64,000 bases of DNA from Nymphaea colorata (GCF_008831285.2 NC_045141.1:14680106-14744105); one strand, 5' to 3'. Shown: positions 36,801-49,080, counted from the first letter of the stretch. Translations and numbers: made by a program. The notes: a model not told the origin generated them from the letters alone.

Positions 36801-36850
36801 CGCTCTCTCTCTCTCCCCCACCTATACATATACATACATACATACGTACG

Positions 36851-36885
<35 letters not shown>
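36801..36885. repeat. Mixed CT / TACA / TA simple repeat
   Basis: CTCTCT, then tetranucleotide TACATACA/TACGTACG units, then an uninterrupted TA run. Confidence 0.9.
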
Positions 36886-36888
<3 letters not shown>

Positions 36889-36915
36889 TTCGTTGATTTG
36901 TAAGATTTCAATGTA

Positions 36916-37283
36916 AGGATGTCAAGTGCTTAACCATGTCCGCTTTTTTTCAGCTATTATTAGGTTCAAATACGAACAAACAAAAGTCATATTCGAATCT
37001 GAATCCGAATATGAATCCAAAATCCCATTTCACAATCCAAATCCGCTCTGAATCCAATTTTTATGTTCATATCTGAATCCAAATTTTAGACCACATTTGG
37101 CTGATTTTCGAAATATAAGAGCATTAGATATATGATATTTGCTCAAAATAAATCTGATGGGATGTTGTTATTTTAATCTGAATCCTATCTGATTTCTTAA
37201 TAGGATATTAATTTTTCCCATATCTGATATTTTTACAATGGTTCAATTGAATATCTGATCCAAATCAGATATATTGACATCCT
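36916..37283 (+). mobile_element. MITE-like repeat with AGGATGTCAA inverted ends, copy 1
   Basis: Begins AGGATGTCAA and ends TTGACATCCT, perfect 10-bp inverted ends, with TA on both sides. The interior is rich in GAATCTGAATC / CAGAT motifs. A diverged inverted copy lies at about 59925-60198. Shared stretches include TTTCACAATCC and TGGCTGATTTTC. A TA duplication suggests a mariner-like (Stowaway) origin, but the ends are not the usual Stowaway ones. Confidence 0.6.
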
Positions 37284-37824
37284 TAATAAAATGGCAGGAG
37301 GCCAAATCTTCCAGCAAGGTGTCTCAAATTGAAGTCCCAAATTCAAAATCAGGCTAGATGAACTCTTATATAAATAAAGCAAAGGCTATTGCTCACTAGT
37401 TAGCATGAGCCTCCAAACCAATCGATTGATAAGATTTGGTTTTTCAAATTCTTAAAGGCTTACCAAATGAATATTTGAAATCTAAGACTAGTATGGAGAC
37501 CAGAAAGGAACTTACCTCTTGATGTACTTACGCAAGCAGTCATATTCAAATTAAGAACAACGAGTTGAACCCATAGTGCTGACCATCAATTTCGCTTCCA
37601 AAACCAATTCTAACGGCAAAATATAATTTTAGTGGTTCTGGAAAAAATTAATATCAAAACAAGAATAAGAAAATGACATATTTGAGCCCTCTTCTTTGTA
37701 ACAGGATACGAAGATGGCACAGCTAAAAACAAGTCTAGGACCAGTTTGTTTAAAATCTGATGTCTACATGCGTTCAAATTCAAAATTTGGGTCATGATTT
37801 GAGAGGATCTCAAAGATAAGTATT

Positions 37825-38183
37825 AGGACTGTACAACGGGTCTAGTCAACTTAAGCTTCACTTGGTTAAGCTTGAATTGAAATCGAGTGGAGCTCGAGCT
37901 TATAAATGAGTTGAGTTTGAGTTACATGAACTTGACTGGATTAAACTCAAGTGAAATCGTTTAATATAGGTTAGCTTTTTTCTTTTTGTAATTTCCAAAC
38001 TTAAAACCAAGGAAAAAGATCAAGTCAAATGGAAAGTTGGTAAATGAGCTTAAACGAATTGAGTTCGAGCCGGACTTGGTCTATCTAGTTGAGCTCGAGC
38101 TGACCTTGTATAGCTGGATTCGAGCTTGAGCCGAACAATATATGAGTTGAGTATACTGAGATCTAGCCCCATGTACGCCCCTA
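37825..38183. mobile_element. hAT-like MITE
   Basis: Left end AGGACTGTACAACGGG; the inverse of the right end is TAGGGGCGTACATGGGG. The TAGGG-GTACA pattern is a common hAT terminus. Eight-base flanks TAAGTATT and AAAGTATT match at 7 of 8 positions, as expected for a hAT target duplication. The interior has GAGCTCGAGC motifs and no transposase. Confidence 0.6.
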
Positions 38184-39408
38184 AAAGTATTTATCTTGTT
38201 GCCAATTTTGAGAAGATAAGAATTTTGGGTACCAAATTCAACTAAAAGGATTCAATATAGATTGAATTTCCAACTTGTGAGTGGTCAGATCCTTGGATAA
38301 AATAACTCATGTCATCTAGCATTGGTCCTGTCTGTATCAACGAACTACTTAGTTTTTATATGATAGCAACTGTAAGATAAAACAAGGATTTAGTTCATTC
38401 GGTTGTGCATTACTCATGTACGATGTTGTGACAGATAGGAACTAATGAAGCAATGGAAAGAGAAGGGACTTTCATAAGAAACATTTTCATTCATTTGAAG
38501 AAGAGGGACAGAGCAAAAGAGAAGGAAGAGAGAAGCTACCTTCATTTTAATGGATCTAATCCTTTTAGACAAATCACCAGAAGCAAATAACAGAACCATG
38601 GGAGTAATGGTAATTTTTTCCACCTGCAATATTTCCCATCTTTTCCTAACCAAAAATCGCTTGGAATATTATTGATTAGGAATCGGAAAAAGTTGCAGCA
38701 GATGCCGTCTGCTGTTATGACTAAGATGACATCTGGATATAGACTGCTTCATTTGACATGTCAAATGCATGTACTGTTGAGTTGCACAGCTTTATAGCTT
38801 CACACTGAAAGTGGGAAAAAGACTTGCGCCAAGAATATTTTGTGCACAAATTTTCAATGAAAACGTCTTATTTGCTTTTGTGCACATGAAGACACGATCA
38901 TAAAAGAATGAGAGAGAAGATGAGAAGACTCAGTTGGCACAAAAATTCATTCTCTGCTTCCATAGAAGTAACGAAGGTATAGAATTTTTACGTACGGAAA
39001 GTTTATGTTTCGGGTGATAAATGACTGTATTTTTTTTAGTTTAGTTTGCGTCATTATGTCATATTCAAACATTGATGTAAAAGAATAACCTGAATTCACC
39101 CAAGGTATGTAATTAACAGCCTTCCATGATCATGAAAGGAGGAATCGTTCAGGCAATTAACATAAGGGTGGAGGGAGAAGCTTTGGGATCCTTGCAAAGT
39201 TGGAAGAAGTTTGGTAGGCACAAGCGGTTGCAGCTTTAACATCATTTACATCTCTATGCAGATTACAAAATAAATGTTTCATTTAAAATAATGAAACAAA
39301 AATTATCCTTTGCAAGGAGTGGGCTATTCTCAGGTGCAGATACCACGTCCTCTCGGAAAAGTGAAGACTGATGGTTCATTTAGATGAAATTTCTCATTTC
39401 TGGATAGC
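38184..39408. other. Non-coding stretch left of the copia element
   Basis: No supported gene. A poor open frame on the minus strand at 38653-38414 has no family signature. Confidence 0.5.
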
Positions 39409-39865
39409 TGTTGAAGGAAAGAACTCGACACTTGGAGGAAAGGATCAAACTCTTGTAAGGCAAGAAGCCATCAACAGCAGGGAAGATTTGCAAGCTGTCA
39501 AATCCTTAACGGATGGAATGACCAAGGTGAGGAAGACACTTGAAAGGCAAGAAGCTATTAACAGCAAGGAAGAATTGCAAACTGCACAAGCTTCAACGGG
39601 TGAAAGAACTAAGGAAAGAAAATATTATGGAAATCACCAAGATAAAGAAAAACAAGAAAGATGTGAAAGTCGTATCCAAAATTCTTGGAATGGTCGTGAT
39701 GAATTGTTAAATACGACCACCCATCATTATTGTACAGAGAGAAAAAGAGAGAGAGAGATTTCTAATGAAAACTGAGTGAAGCAAACTTTATCGAGGACGT
39801 AGGCACTCTGCCGAACCTCGTAAAACAGAGTGTCATTCTGTTGAAGCAAAGATCCTTTTCTTTCA
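39409..39865 (+). repeat. 5' LTR of the copia element
   Basis: 457 bases, beginning TGTTGAAGG and ending CTTTCA (TG...CA). It differs from the 3' LTR at four positions. Confidence 0.95.
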
Positions 39866-39877
39866 TGGTATCAGAGC
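39866..39877 (+). other. Primer-binding site of the copia element
   Basis: TGGTATCAGAGC, complementary to the 3' end of initiator methionine tRNA, the usual copia primer; it adjoins the 5' LTR without a gap. Confidence 0.93.
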
Positions 39878-39931
39878 TCCAGGCTCCTCTCCCAAAATCC
39901 AGAATTTGAAGATCCTGATCAGTGCTAAACT

Positions 39932-42124
39932 ATGGTCTTTCAAGGAACGTCTTCAACATCTCAGCCATCAGAAACTAGTATGCATCCCTCTCAATCGCTT
40001 TTCCAATCACCCAATAGTCTCCAACATTTTCTGTCGATCAAGTTAACCGGAGAAAATTATCTCCTATGGGAGTCACAGTTTACTCCCATCTTAATCACTT
40101 ATGATTTAATGGGCATGGTTGACGGTAACACACCTGCCCCTGAGAAACACAAAAATGGGTCAACTGAGATTAACCCTGAATACCGAGAGTGGCTACGGCG
40201 TGATCAGTTATTGGTCAGTTGGCTAATATCATCTCTGACAGAGAATATTCATAGTCAGATTGTTGGTTTAAAGTCCTCCCATGAAATATGGAAAGCGTTA
40301 AGAGAATCTTACGCTGCTCATTCCCGATCTCGGGTTATGCAACTAAGATCACAATTTCAAGATCTTAGAAAAGGGGAAAAGTCTGTGGATGAATACTTTC
40401 AAAGGGCCAAAAACTTGGCTTATCAGTTGGCTGTTGCATCCAAACCAATCTCTGATGAAGATATGGTTATGCAGATTCTTAAGGGTCTCCCATGTGAGTA
40501 TATGGCATTTAGAACATCTATAGAGACACGTTCAAATCTTGTCTCATTGAATGAATTACATAGCTTACTTTTGATTCAAGAAGCTCGATTCAAAGAAAAT
40601 GATGATATTATGGATATCAATGCAAATGTCGTTATGAAGAACAACAGTGACAAAGTTCAGGGACAGAATGTTCATTGCAATGAGCAGATTTATAACAGAA
40701 GCAAATACAAAAAGAATTGGAGAAAGGGACACAATCACTCTAGAAGTAAACCTGTGTGTCAAATTTGTGAAAAGATTGGACACTCCGCCAAGAGCTGCTA
40801 TCGCTACACTAATCTGCTCTCCAAGGATCAAAGGGGAACGAGACCCCAAGCCTATGTTGCTGCACCTTCAAGCAACTCTACTGCATCAGATGATGATACT
40901 TGGTATCCAGACTCAGGAGCAAGTCATCATATTACAAATGACATTAACAATCTCTCTTTATATTCACCATATCATGGGAAGGATGAAGTAAAGATAGGCG
41001 ACGGATCAGGTTTGTCTATTCAACATATTGGCTCCTCTTGTGTTTCCAATAATCTTTATTTGAAGGATATATTACATGTGCCTGGAATTACAAAGAACTT
41101 ATTGTCTGTACATAAATTTGTTAAAGACAATAACGTTATATTTGAATTCACACCTTCTGCTTGTTACATTAAGGAACAGGGCACAGGGGAGATCATCCAG
41201 CACGGGCAAAGTAAAAAAGGGCTGTACCAGATCAGTTTGCAACATCAGGATAAGCAAGCAAATAATGCTGAGAAGAAGGCGACTCATACCTGGCATCAAC
41301 GCCTAGGACATCCTGCGTTTAAAATTGTTGAGTCAGTTTTAAATTCTATGAATATACCTTATGACTCTTATTTTGATCATTTTGTGTGTGAAGCATGTCA
41401 GAATGGCAAGTCACATAGGCTTCCGTTCAAAAATAAAATCGGCTCTCACACTGAACCCTTAGAAGTTATCTTTTCCGATGTTTGGGGACCAGCCCCGGTA
41501 TTGAGCTCTAGTGGTTTTAGATATTATGTCATTTTCATTGATGGGTACTCCAAATATATTTGGTTATACTGCATGAAGCAGAAATCAGATGTGTTAAAAA
41601 TTTTTACTACTTTCAAGGCACATATTGAAAATGTTATTGAACGAAAAATAAAATTTTTCCACTCAGATTGGGGTGGAGAATTTCAAGCCCTCTCAGGGTT
41701 TCTGGAAAAACATGGAATTGGGCAAAGAGTTTCATGCCCACACACCCCACAACAAAACGGTATGTCTGAACGCCGCCATCGCCACATAGTTGAAACTAGC
41801 TTGAGCATGATGGCTCATGCTGGAATACCGAAAAAATATTGGGCACAAGTTTTTCACTCAGCTGTTTTTCTCATAAACCGGCTCCCATCCAAAGTTTTAA
41901 GATACAAGTCGCCTATGGAAGTTTTGTTTAAGCAAAAGCCAGATTACAATTTTCTCAAGGTTTATGGCAGTGCTTGTTACCCTTGCCTCGATTCTTATAG
42001 ACAAAACAAACTAGATTACAAAAGTGAGTTATGTACATTTATTGGATATGCTCCCAATCACCATGGGTATTTGTGCTTAAGAATGAGAGATCAAAAAATA
42101 TTCATTTCTAGACGTGAAGTTTGA
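39932..42124 (+). pseudogene. copia gag-protease-integrase segment
   Basis: 730 open codons of the polyprotein. Gag covers about the first 270 residues. The CCHC zinc knuckle CQICEKIGHSAKSC is at about 40757-40798. Protease has WYPDSGASHH at about 40900. The integrase zinc domain is HQRLGHP...CEAC with GKSHRLPF (41290-41430), and its core contains SDVWGP, HSDWGGEF and NGMSERR. The frame ends in tandem stops right after ISRREV, at the point where copia polyproteins continue into the region before RT. The downstream frame overlaps, so a small length change in a T-run explains the break. Confidence 0.92.
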
Positions 42125-44062
42125 TGAAAACAGGTTCCCATTTCTTGAACTTCAAGGGGAGATTATCCAGCATAGACTTGGGAATGGTGACAAAAGTCAC
42201 CCCAACATGCAGATCCTTGACGTGCCATCATTTATCATAACAAAAGAAAGGAGCTCATATGGAGAAATGCAAAACATCAATGTGGACAACTCTGAAAATA
42301 TTACCCATACTACACCAACTGCAGGTGATATAGAAAGTGAAGCTGAAATTAATGAACAGGCTCAACCTTCGCAAGAAACTCAGTCTCTAGAGGGTTCATA
42401 TTCATGCGAGGAACAATCGTTAGGTCGCACACATCATATGATGACCAGATCTCAAACAGGCAGTCTAAAACCGAAAGTATATTCATCAAGCAAGCATCCA
42501 CCACCTCTTGCTTTACTCTCGCTAGTTCAAACAGAAGTAGAGCCAAGTGATGTAAGAGCAGCCGTTCAAGATGACAGATGGAGAACAGCTATGCAAACAG
42601 AATTTAATGCCCTCGAGAAAAACAAAACTTGGTCTTTGGTTCCAGCAAGTCAAGCTAAAAGCATTATAGGATGCAAGTGGATTTTCAAGATAAAAAGAAA
42701 TGCAGATGGGTCTATTGAAAGATATAAGGCACGTCTTGTTGCTAAAGGATACTCTCAAAAGGAAGGTCTAGACTATTTTGAAACCTTTAGTCCTGTGGTA
42801 AAACCTACAACCATTAGGACAGTATTAACTATTGCTGTTAGCAGGAGGTGGCCCATACGGCAACTTGATGTACAAAATGCCTTCCTTCACGAAGATCTGG
42901 AAGAAGATGTCTATATGTATCAACCTCCAGAATTTGAAGATCCTAACAAACCAGACCATGTTTGCAAATTGCACAAAGCTTTATATGGACTTAAACAAGC
43001 CCCTAGGGCATGGTACTCCAGATTAAGTTCACATTTACAGAAGCTTGGGTTCAGAATTGCCAAGACTGATACTTCTCTTTTTATACTCATTAACGGTACA
43101 GTTGAACTCTTTGTACTAGTTTATGTAGATGATATCATTGTGACAAGAAACAACAAAGAAGAAGTATCAAAGCTCATATCTCATCTCGGGCAGGAATTTG
43201 TAGTAAAGGATTTGGGTAAGTTGCATTACTTTCTTGGGATAGAGGCTATAGAAACACCTAATGGTCTCGCTCTTACACAACAAAAATATATCTTGGACCT
43301 CCTAATGAGGGTCAAAATGGAAGGAGTTCGACCTGTCTCTACACCAATGGCCACAACAACCATCGAAAATTCTAGAGAAAAATTTTATGATGATACTCTT
43401 TATCGTAGTACAGTTGGAGCATTACAATATGTAACTTTGACACGTCCTGACATTAGCTTTGCTGTTAATCGGGTGTGTCAATTTATGCATTCTCCAACGG
43501 GAAACCATTGGGCTGCAGTAAAAAGGATTTTAAGATACTTGAAAGCCACCATCCATGAGGGACTATGTATAAACACTTCACCACAATTATCTCTTACTGT
43601 TTTTACTGATGCAGACTGGGCCGGCTGCCCTATTGATCGAAGGTCCACCGGAGGATATGCTGTCTTCCTTGGACAAACATTGGTCTCCTGAAGCTCTAGA
43701 AAACAAAATGTAGTATCCAGATCCAGCACAGAAGCAGAGTACCGAGCCCTAGCAAATGCAACAGCTGAGCTTCTATGGATGAAATATTTGCTACAAGAAC
43801 TCAATATACACTCGACAACAATTCCAACAATATGGTGTGATAATGTGGGCGCAACATGCTTAGCTTCTCATCCAGTGTTTCATACCAGAACCAAACACGT
43901 GGAAATAGATCTTTTGTTTGTACGAGAGAAACTTGCAATGAAGCAACTCAAAATTCAATATATATCATCCAAAGATCAGGTTGCAGATATATTCACAAAA
44001 CCTTTACCCAAGCATCGGTTCGCATATCTTAAAAGCAAGTTGCATGTGACTATTAGTCCCAT
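42114..44062 (+). pseudogene. copia reverse transcriptase-RNase H segment with internal stop
   Basis: Continues the polyprotein in another frame, starting near DENRFPF. RT carries GCKWIFKIKRNADGS, ARLVAKGYSQ, QLDVQNAFLHEDL, LYGLKQAPRAW and the catalytic YVDD (43122-43133). RNase H has ADWAGC, DRRSTGGY, SSTEAEYRAL and ADIFTKPLP. A TGA at 43689-43691 replaces the codon for the usual tryptophan in the LVSW-type motif; the same frame is open on both sides of it. Confidence 0.92.
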
Positions 44063-44068
44063 GCACTT

Positions 44069-44077
44069 GAGGGGAGA
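44069..44077 (+). other. Polypurine tract of the copia element
   Basis: GAGGGGAGA directly before the 3' LTR, the priming site for plus-strand synthesis. Confidence 0.9.
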
Positions 44078-44534
44078 TGTTGAAGGAAAGAACTCGACAC
44101 TTGGAGGAAAGGATCAAACTCTTGTAAGGCAAGAAGCCATCAACAACAGGGAAGATTTGCAAGCTGTCAAATCCTTAACGGATGGAATGACCAAGGTGAG
44201 GAAGACACTTGAAAGGCAAGAAGCTATTAACAGCAAGGAAGAATTGCAAACTGCACAAGCTTCAACGGGTGAAAGAACTAAGGAAAGGAAATATTATGGA
44301 AATCACCAAGATAAAGAAAAACAAGAAAGATGTGAAAGTCGTATCCAAAATTCTTGGAATGGCCGTGATGAATTGTTAAATACGACCACCCATCATTATT
44401 GTACAGAGAGAAAAAGAGAGAGAGAGATTTCTAATGAAAACTGAGTGAAGCAAACTTTATTGAGGACGTAGGCACTCTGCCGAACCTCGTAAAACAGAGT
44501 GTCATTCTGTTGAAGCAAAGATCCTTTTCTTTCA
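44078..44534 (+). repeat. 3' LTR of the copia element
   Basis: 457 bases, TGTTGAAGG to CTTTCA. It is followed by TGGTAT, which equals the first six bases of the element's own primer-binding site. Confidence 0.95.
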
Positions 44535-45121
44535 TGGTATGTTGTGGACGCTAAGCATGTGAAGGTCAGATAACTTACGTGACACTCATGGAAGATCTGA
44601 CCACTTTACTTCGCAGTAGACGGCATACCATAGAAGGATTTGCCTTAGAAGCAAAGCGGGATGCACAAGAGTTAACTGATACGGGTATTTATCTGTCCTT
44701 TGGCTTCTGCGAACATTAGCAAAGATAGTGCACGACATAATGAGCTGTCGTCGCTTCTGCACATCTCAGGATCACGACTCGAAATTTCCCAACCCTCTTC
44801 AAATGAAGAATAGTTCAATTTTTAACTGCACGAGAAACAGCTCTCTCGTTTTGTATGAAAGTAAATATCAAGTATGTTCGCAGCCACGAACTCAATGAGC
44901 ATGTTAATATAAAAATGTATAAGATTGATTTGCTCATTCTAGAAAGAGAAGTACCTGAAACCCCATTCACATGCTTGACCTCAAACATCGATGGATTGCT
45001 TATTGGCCCACACAAACTAGGTCTTTATAAGCTTAGATAAAGTGCGCATGCATGGCATTAGGTGAATAGAGACGTAACCATTGCTTTAATAGAGAGACAT
45101 GTAACAAATTACATGATAGGT
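44535..45121. other. Spacer between the copia element and SNAP43
   Basis: No gene. It should include the 3' UTR of the SNAP43 gene, which is transcribed leftwards into it. Confidence 0.55.
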
Positions 45122-45351
45122 TCAGTCTGCCAAAAGGTTTTCCAACTCCATGCCGAATTCATTGTTTTCTGCATCTTTTGTTGGCACTTCTATGCCAGTT
45201 TTTTGATAAAGTTGCTGTTTTTGCATCTCCCAGAAGCCTGCAATCTTCTCCACTTCATCTCCTACCAGATTGGCGTCTCCTATATGCTTTATGTCTTCAA
45301 CGGGCAGGGTCTTCCCAGCAGCTTCATATAGCATAAAGGAATAATATAAAA

Positions 45352-45390
<39 letters not shown>

Positions 45391-47556
45391 GAGGGGGAGA
45401 GAGAGATACCATCAATAGCTATCTCCTTTTCCCTAGCATATTGTTTTGAGATTTTCTTCAGTTCCTCTAGGTCCAGTGCTGCAGCCTTTGCCAGAAAAAA
45501 CAAAAAAACTCTAAGATGGAGAATTAAATAACACAAAACAAAAGAAGAAAGAAAGAAAGAACTTACCATATCCATGTGCACGTACTCCTTAAACTGGGTT
45601 TTTGAAAACAATCTGCTTGATCAGACGAAGCATAACTTTTAGCCTTTTGAAGCACAAATACAACAGTCAATCTCATTAAGAATTCTATGTATAGAGTTCT
45701 AGGATACTTGTCATATGCGACTCGCATTTGCACATTTTGCAGTTCCGTAAGTTCAGCAATCCTCTCTGACATAGAATCTTCATTGTTATCCACAAACCCA
45801 AACAGGAACATGTTCTTTGAGAGCATCCTCCTGACAAGAGCAGGCACGTCTGCAACACCATTTCTTTCTGCATCCTGGACAAGCACCCTAAGCTTCTTTA
45901 GCTCACCTGCAAAATTAAATCAAAAGAGATGGTTAGTGATTAGAACCATCAAAATGCTCGTGTCACATTAAGTAAATACTTACGGATAATATTATGAGAA
46001 ACAGTTCTAAATTTCTAATAAGTCAAATGGAAGTGAGAAATACGATAAACAACCAGCAAAATCAACTCCAGAAACTAATTATGGAGCATAATGACAGTTA
46101 CACAAGATGTATAGTTGGCAATAAATATTAGAAAAAAAAAAAGGATTCATAAGAGGATCCAAGTTTAATAAGTACAGCATTTAGAACTTGATATCTAAAT
46201 GAGTTGGTTACGCAAAAGACCTAAGCATTCCAAGAACCCATTTTTCTCATCCATTATATGTGTAATAGGATATAAAGGTGAAGAAGTTTCCTCTGGTAAA
46301 AGTAATACTTACCTCATAGTCCTTGCTGTAATATAAATGCCTACTTGCAAGTATGCTGACAGCATGTGGATGAGGCATTTCTGTTCTTTTCTTTCTTTCA
46401 TCAATATCAACATGTAGATATGTCAATGTCCACTTGCTATAACCTAGGTGTTAGATTGAGTTTTAATGCAAAGTGCAAACATCAACTCTGAGCTTAAAAT
46501 AACTGATTATCAATTCTCAGCTTTAAAGAACCTATCCATGAACAATAATAGGGTTATTCCAAAGATAAGCCTCTGAAATCAATCATGTAGATCATGTTCT
46601 CATAGTTAGAAATTTATAAAACAGTCCTATTTAAAATACTTTCTGAAATCCAAAGTCCACATACTTGCAGTCCTCATATTCCAGTTAATTTTAAGTTGGA
46701 GACACATATTGACAGGCAGATTCATGTTTCCTATGATATTGCACCAAGATAAGGCATTTGATAGAAAGATAACCCAGAAATGTTAGGTAGATTGAGTCAG
46801 ATCTACAAAAAGGAAAGACTTGCAGAAGCGGCGAGAAATGTTTGGAATCAGGTAGGAGATGGTTGGAGTCTCAAGACTAATCTATCTTGCCCCCTCCAAT
46901 AGGCTCTTGGAACTCAAAGGAATGCACAAACTACGTTTTTGCTTTAGCTTCATCTCATTGTTGCAGAACGAAAGAAATTCAGAGGCATATATAAAAAAAA
47001 AAAATTGTAATCAATGTAATGCAGTAATATAGCCCAATCCCATAAATGAAGACAAGTCATACCTAGTGAAAGATATATCTTGAAAGCCGGTTTGAATGGC
47101 TGCGTCTCATAAAGACAGTAGAGACAATATATTGCCCCCAATCTTTGAGATAGAGAATCTCCAAATACCATATGAGCTGTCAAAGTCAAAATATAGAAAA
47201 AGTTGTCAAGCCATACAGACTTTTATCATTTTGATCTAAGACAATAAGTAAAATCATTAGTCGAATCTCACGTTAGAGCAGCATACAAGTTGCATGGGCA
47301 TATAAAGCTTGCATAAGAAACGCTGAATCAGTAGCAAAAGGCTTGGCCTCATAAATAAAAGAAAACTTGTGTGACCGCCAGATCTTCTTCAGTTCGTCCA
47401 AAGTAGTAGCATTTTGCTGCAATTAATGAATGTTGAAGATAATTTTTGTTTCAAAAAGAAAAAGGGTGATTGGAAACCAAAGTAAAAAAAAAAACATACC
47501 CCAGAGAACTCTTCCAAAAGCTCATCGACATCTTTCTTGAAAGGAGAAAGGTCCAT
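45122..47556 (-). CDS. SNAPC1: SNAP43 / SNAPC1-like subunit of the snRNA-activating protein complex, seven exons
   Basis: Nuclear factor subunit. SNAPc binds the upstream (proximal) element of snRNA promoters for both RNA polymerase II and III; SNAP43 bridges the DNA-binding SNAP190/SNAP50 subunits. Minus-strand exons: 47556-47500, 47416-47287, 47176-47063, 45906-45708, 45612-45567, 45485-45410, 45321-45122; phases agree and give 273 aa. Key stretches are MDLSPFKKDVDELLEEFSG, TTLDELKKIWRSHKFSFIYE, VFGDSLSQRLGAIYCLYCLY, ETQPFKPAFKIYLSL, NMFLFGFVDNNEDSMSERI, AELTELQNVQMRVAYDKLF, QFKEYVHMDM, LDLEELKKISKQYAREKEIA and VEKIAGFWEMQKQQLYQKTG. All introns are GT-AG. Intron 3 is the longest (1.16 kb). 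Intron 6 is mostly microsatellite. The ATG is the first in the only family-like frame. A 5'-UTR intron is possible (ATCTAG just upstream of the ATG). Confidence 0.93.
45322..45409 (-). other. SNAP43 intron 6, mostly microsatellite
   Basis: An 88-base intron. After GTATCTCTCTC on the minus strand it consists of CCCCCTC, an (AC)n run, then a (AT)n run, leaving about 30 bases before the acceptor TATATGAAG. The acceptor has almost no pyrimidine tract. Confidence 0.85.
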
Positions 47557-49080
47557 TGCAAGCTTTCAACTTCACCTAGATCAAGTAACTACACCATAAT
47601 AAGTAAATTTTCATGTAACAAATATTATTGTCATGCCAAACTACATCCAAAGAAGAAAATCGAAGGGCTCCAGGCTTCGATCAATCACCTTGTGTTTGCA
47701 AATAAACACATAAGCCATCAAAAGCATGAGCTCCTTTTCCAATAAATTCACACAACTACTTATAAAAAATAGCAAGCTAAAAGAACCCATTCACAATTCA
47801 CAATGGAGCAACCACCTATTTCATTTTAAGCAAAAACAATGCACCGATGATTCACTAAATTGGTTAATGCCATTCGAGAATGTACACATTACACGGAGAT
47901 CAAACTGTTGATCACACAACTAGAAAAACTAAACACCCTTTAGGTTCTAGTGTACATTCTCACTGAAGACAAGAAATATCAAAGATGATCTCATGTGGGT
48001 GTAATATTGCATGATGATGGAACACAAATTGAAATGAGAAACCAACAATAACTCGAACACATAACATATAAAGTGGAATCACAAATTGAGTCTCTTGGAG
48101 ATAGAGAATGAACAACAATATTGATTCAATCAAGCTATCTTAATAAGCGTGTAACAGTAAAGAGATAGTGGAACTCTACTTTAAAAGTACAGCACTGAAT
48201 GTACCAATTAAGGTCAAATTTTAACCTTTTTGCCCTGCATTCTCTAATTAAAAAAAAAAGGTTTGTCCTGATCAGACCAATTTCTTTAAACGGGGCATTT
48301 GATGGTCATAGAAAAAAATTCTTACGAATTTTATCCAGGAAAAAATTCCTGAAATAGGGTGGAAGAGACTTTTTCCTTCATTCCAAAATGAGCTAGTGTT
48401 TGACGGGCATAGAAAATTTATCCAAATACATTTTTTGGTTGTTTGATGGGCCTAAAAAATTCTATATAAATTATAGTCAACCCTTCAGAAAAAAATGTCA
48501 ACATTCTACGCCAAAGAACGTTAGACTTCTTAGATACAATGGATGCCGTGAACGCCAACCTTCTTCCTCCCCAGCCCTTCAGCCCTTCTACTCACTGCCC
48601 ACCCATTTCCCATTACACACAGTCACAACGTGGTTAAAGAGGAAATGCTAAACAGAACATGCTAAACAAGTCAAACTGTAGAACAGTAAAAATCAGTGCA
48701 GGCTGCAGCAAAAAAAGTCACTGATTTAATCATTTTAATGTTAAAAAATTAAAACATAACACTTAGAACAGAAAAATAGCATTATTCCAGGCTTAGCAGC
48801 ACTCATAAGCCTTGAGTGGCTGTCTGGCTCAGTCATGACGCCAGAAACCAAAAAAATAGAAACAGAAAACAAATAAAAACAGTCAATGGAACATTCACTT
48901 ATTCAGACGGCAGAGACCAAACTAAGATGCATCGTTATAAACTAACATGTAATGAAAAAAACGAACAAAAAGAAAACGAAAAGACGTAAAAACTACGCGC
49001 ATAATAGACTAATAAAACAAAGAAAGGGACTGTAAGATAGGATTTGAAGAACCAGAGAAAGCTGCAGGAAAAAAAATTCT
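47557..49080. other. Region upstream of SNAP43
   Basis: AT-rich with no coding frame. At 48290-48470 there are three diverged direct repeats of TGTTTGA(C/T)GGGCATAGAAAA type, probably part of an old MITE. Any promoter of SNAP43 may lie here or, if there is a leader intron, in the G+C-rich patch at 49080-49450. Confidence 0.4.

Larger units (their letters stand above)
39409..44534 (+). mobile_element. Ty1-copia LTR retrotransposon, 5.1 kb, defective
   Basis: Complete architecture: 457-bp LTRs, a primer-binding site directly after the 5' LTR, gag-protease-integrase-RT-RNase H order (integrase before RT defines copia), and a purine tract directly before the 3' LTR. The LTRs differ at 4 of 457 positions, all transitions, so insertion was recent. 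The coding region has a frame change near 42115 and an in-frame stop at 43689-43691, so this copy cannot make its full polyprotein. The five bases on each side (ATAGC and TGGTA) do not match, so there is no target-site duplication. It lies 0.6 kb beyond the stop codon of the SNAP43 gene. Confidence 0.97.

Noticed and set aside
39371-39775. Open frame covering the 5' LTR
   Set aside because: The frame is part of the LTR, repeated in the 3' LTR, and not a separate gene.
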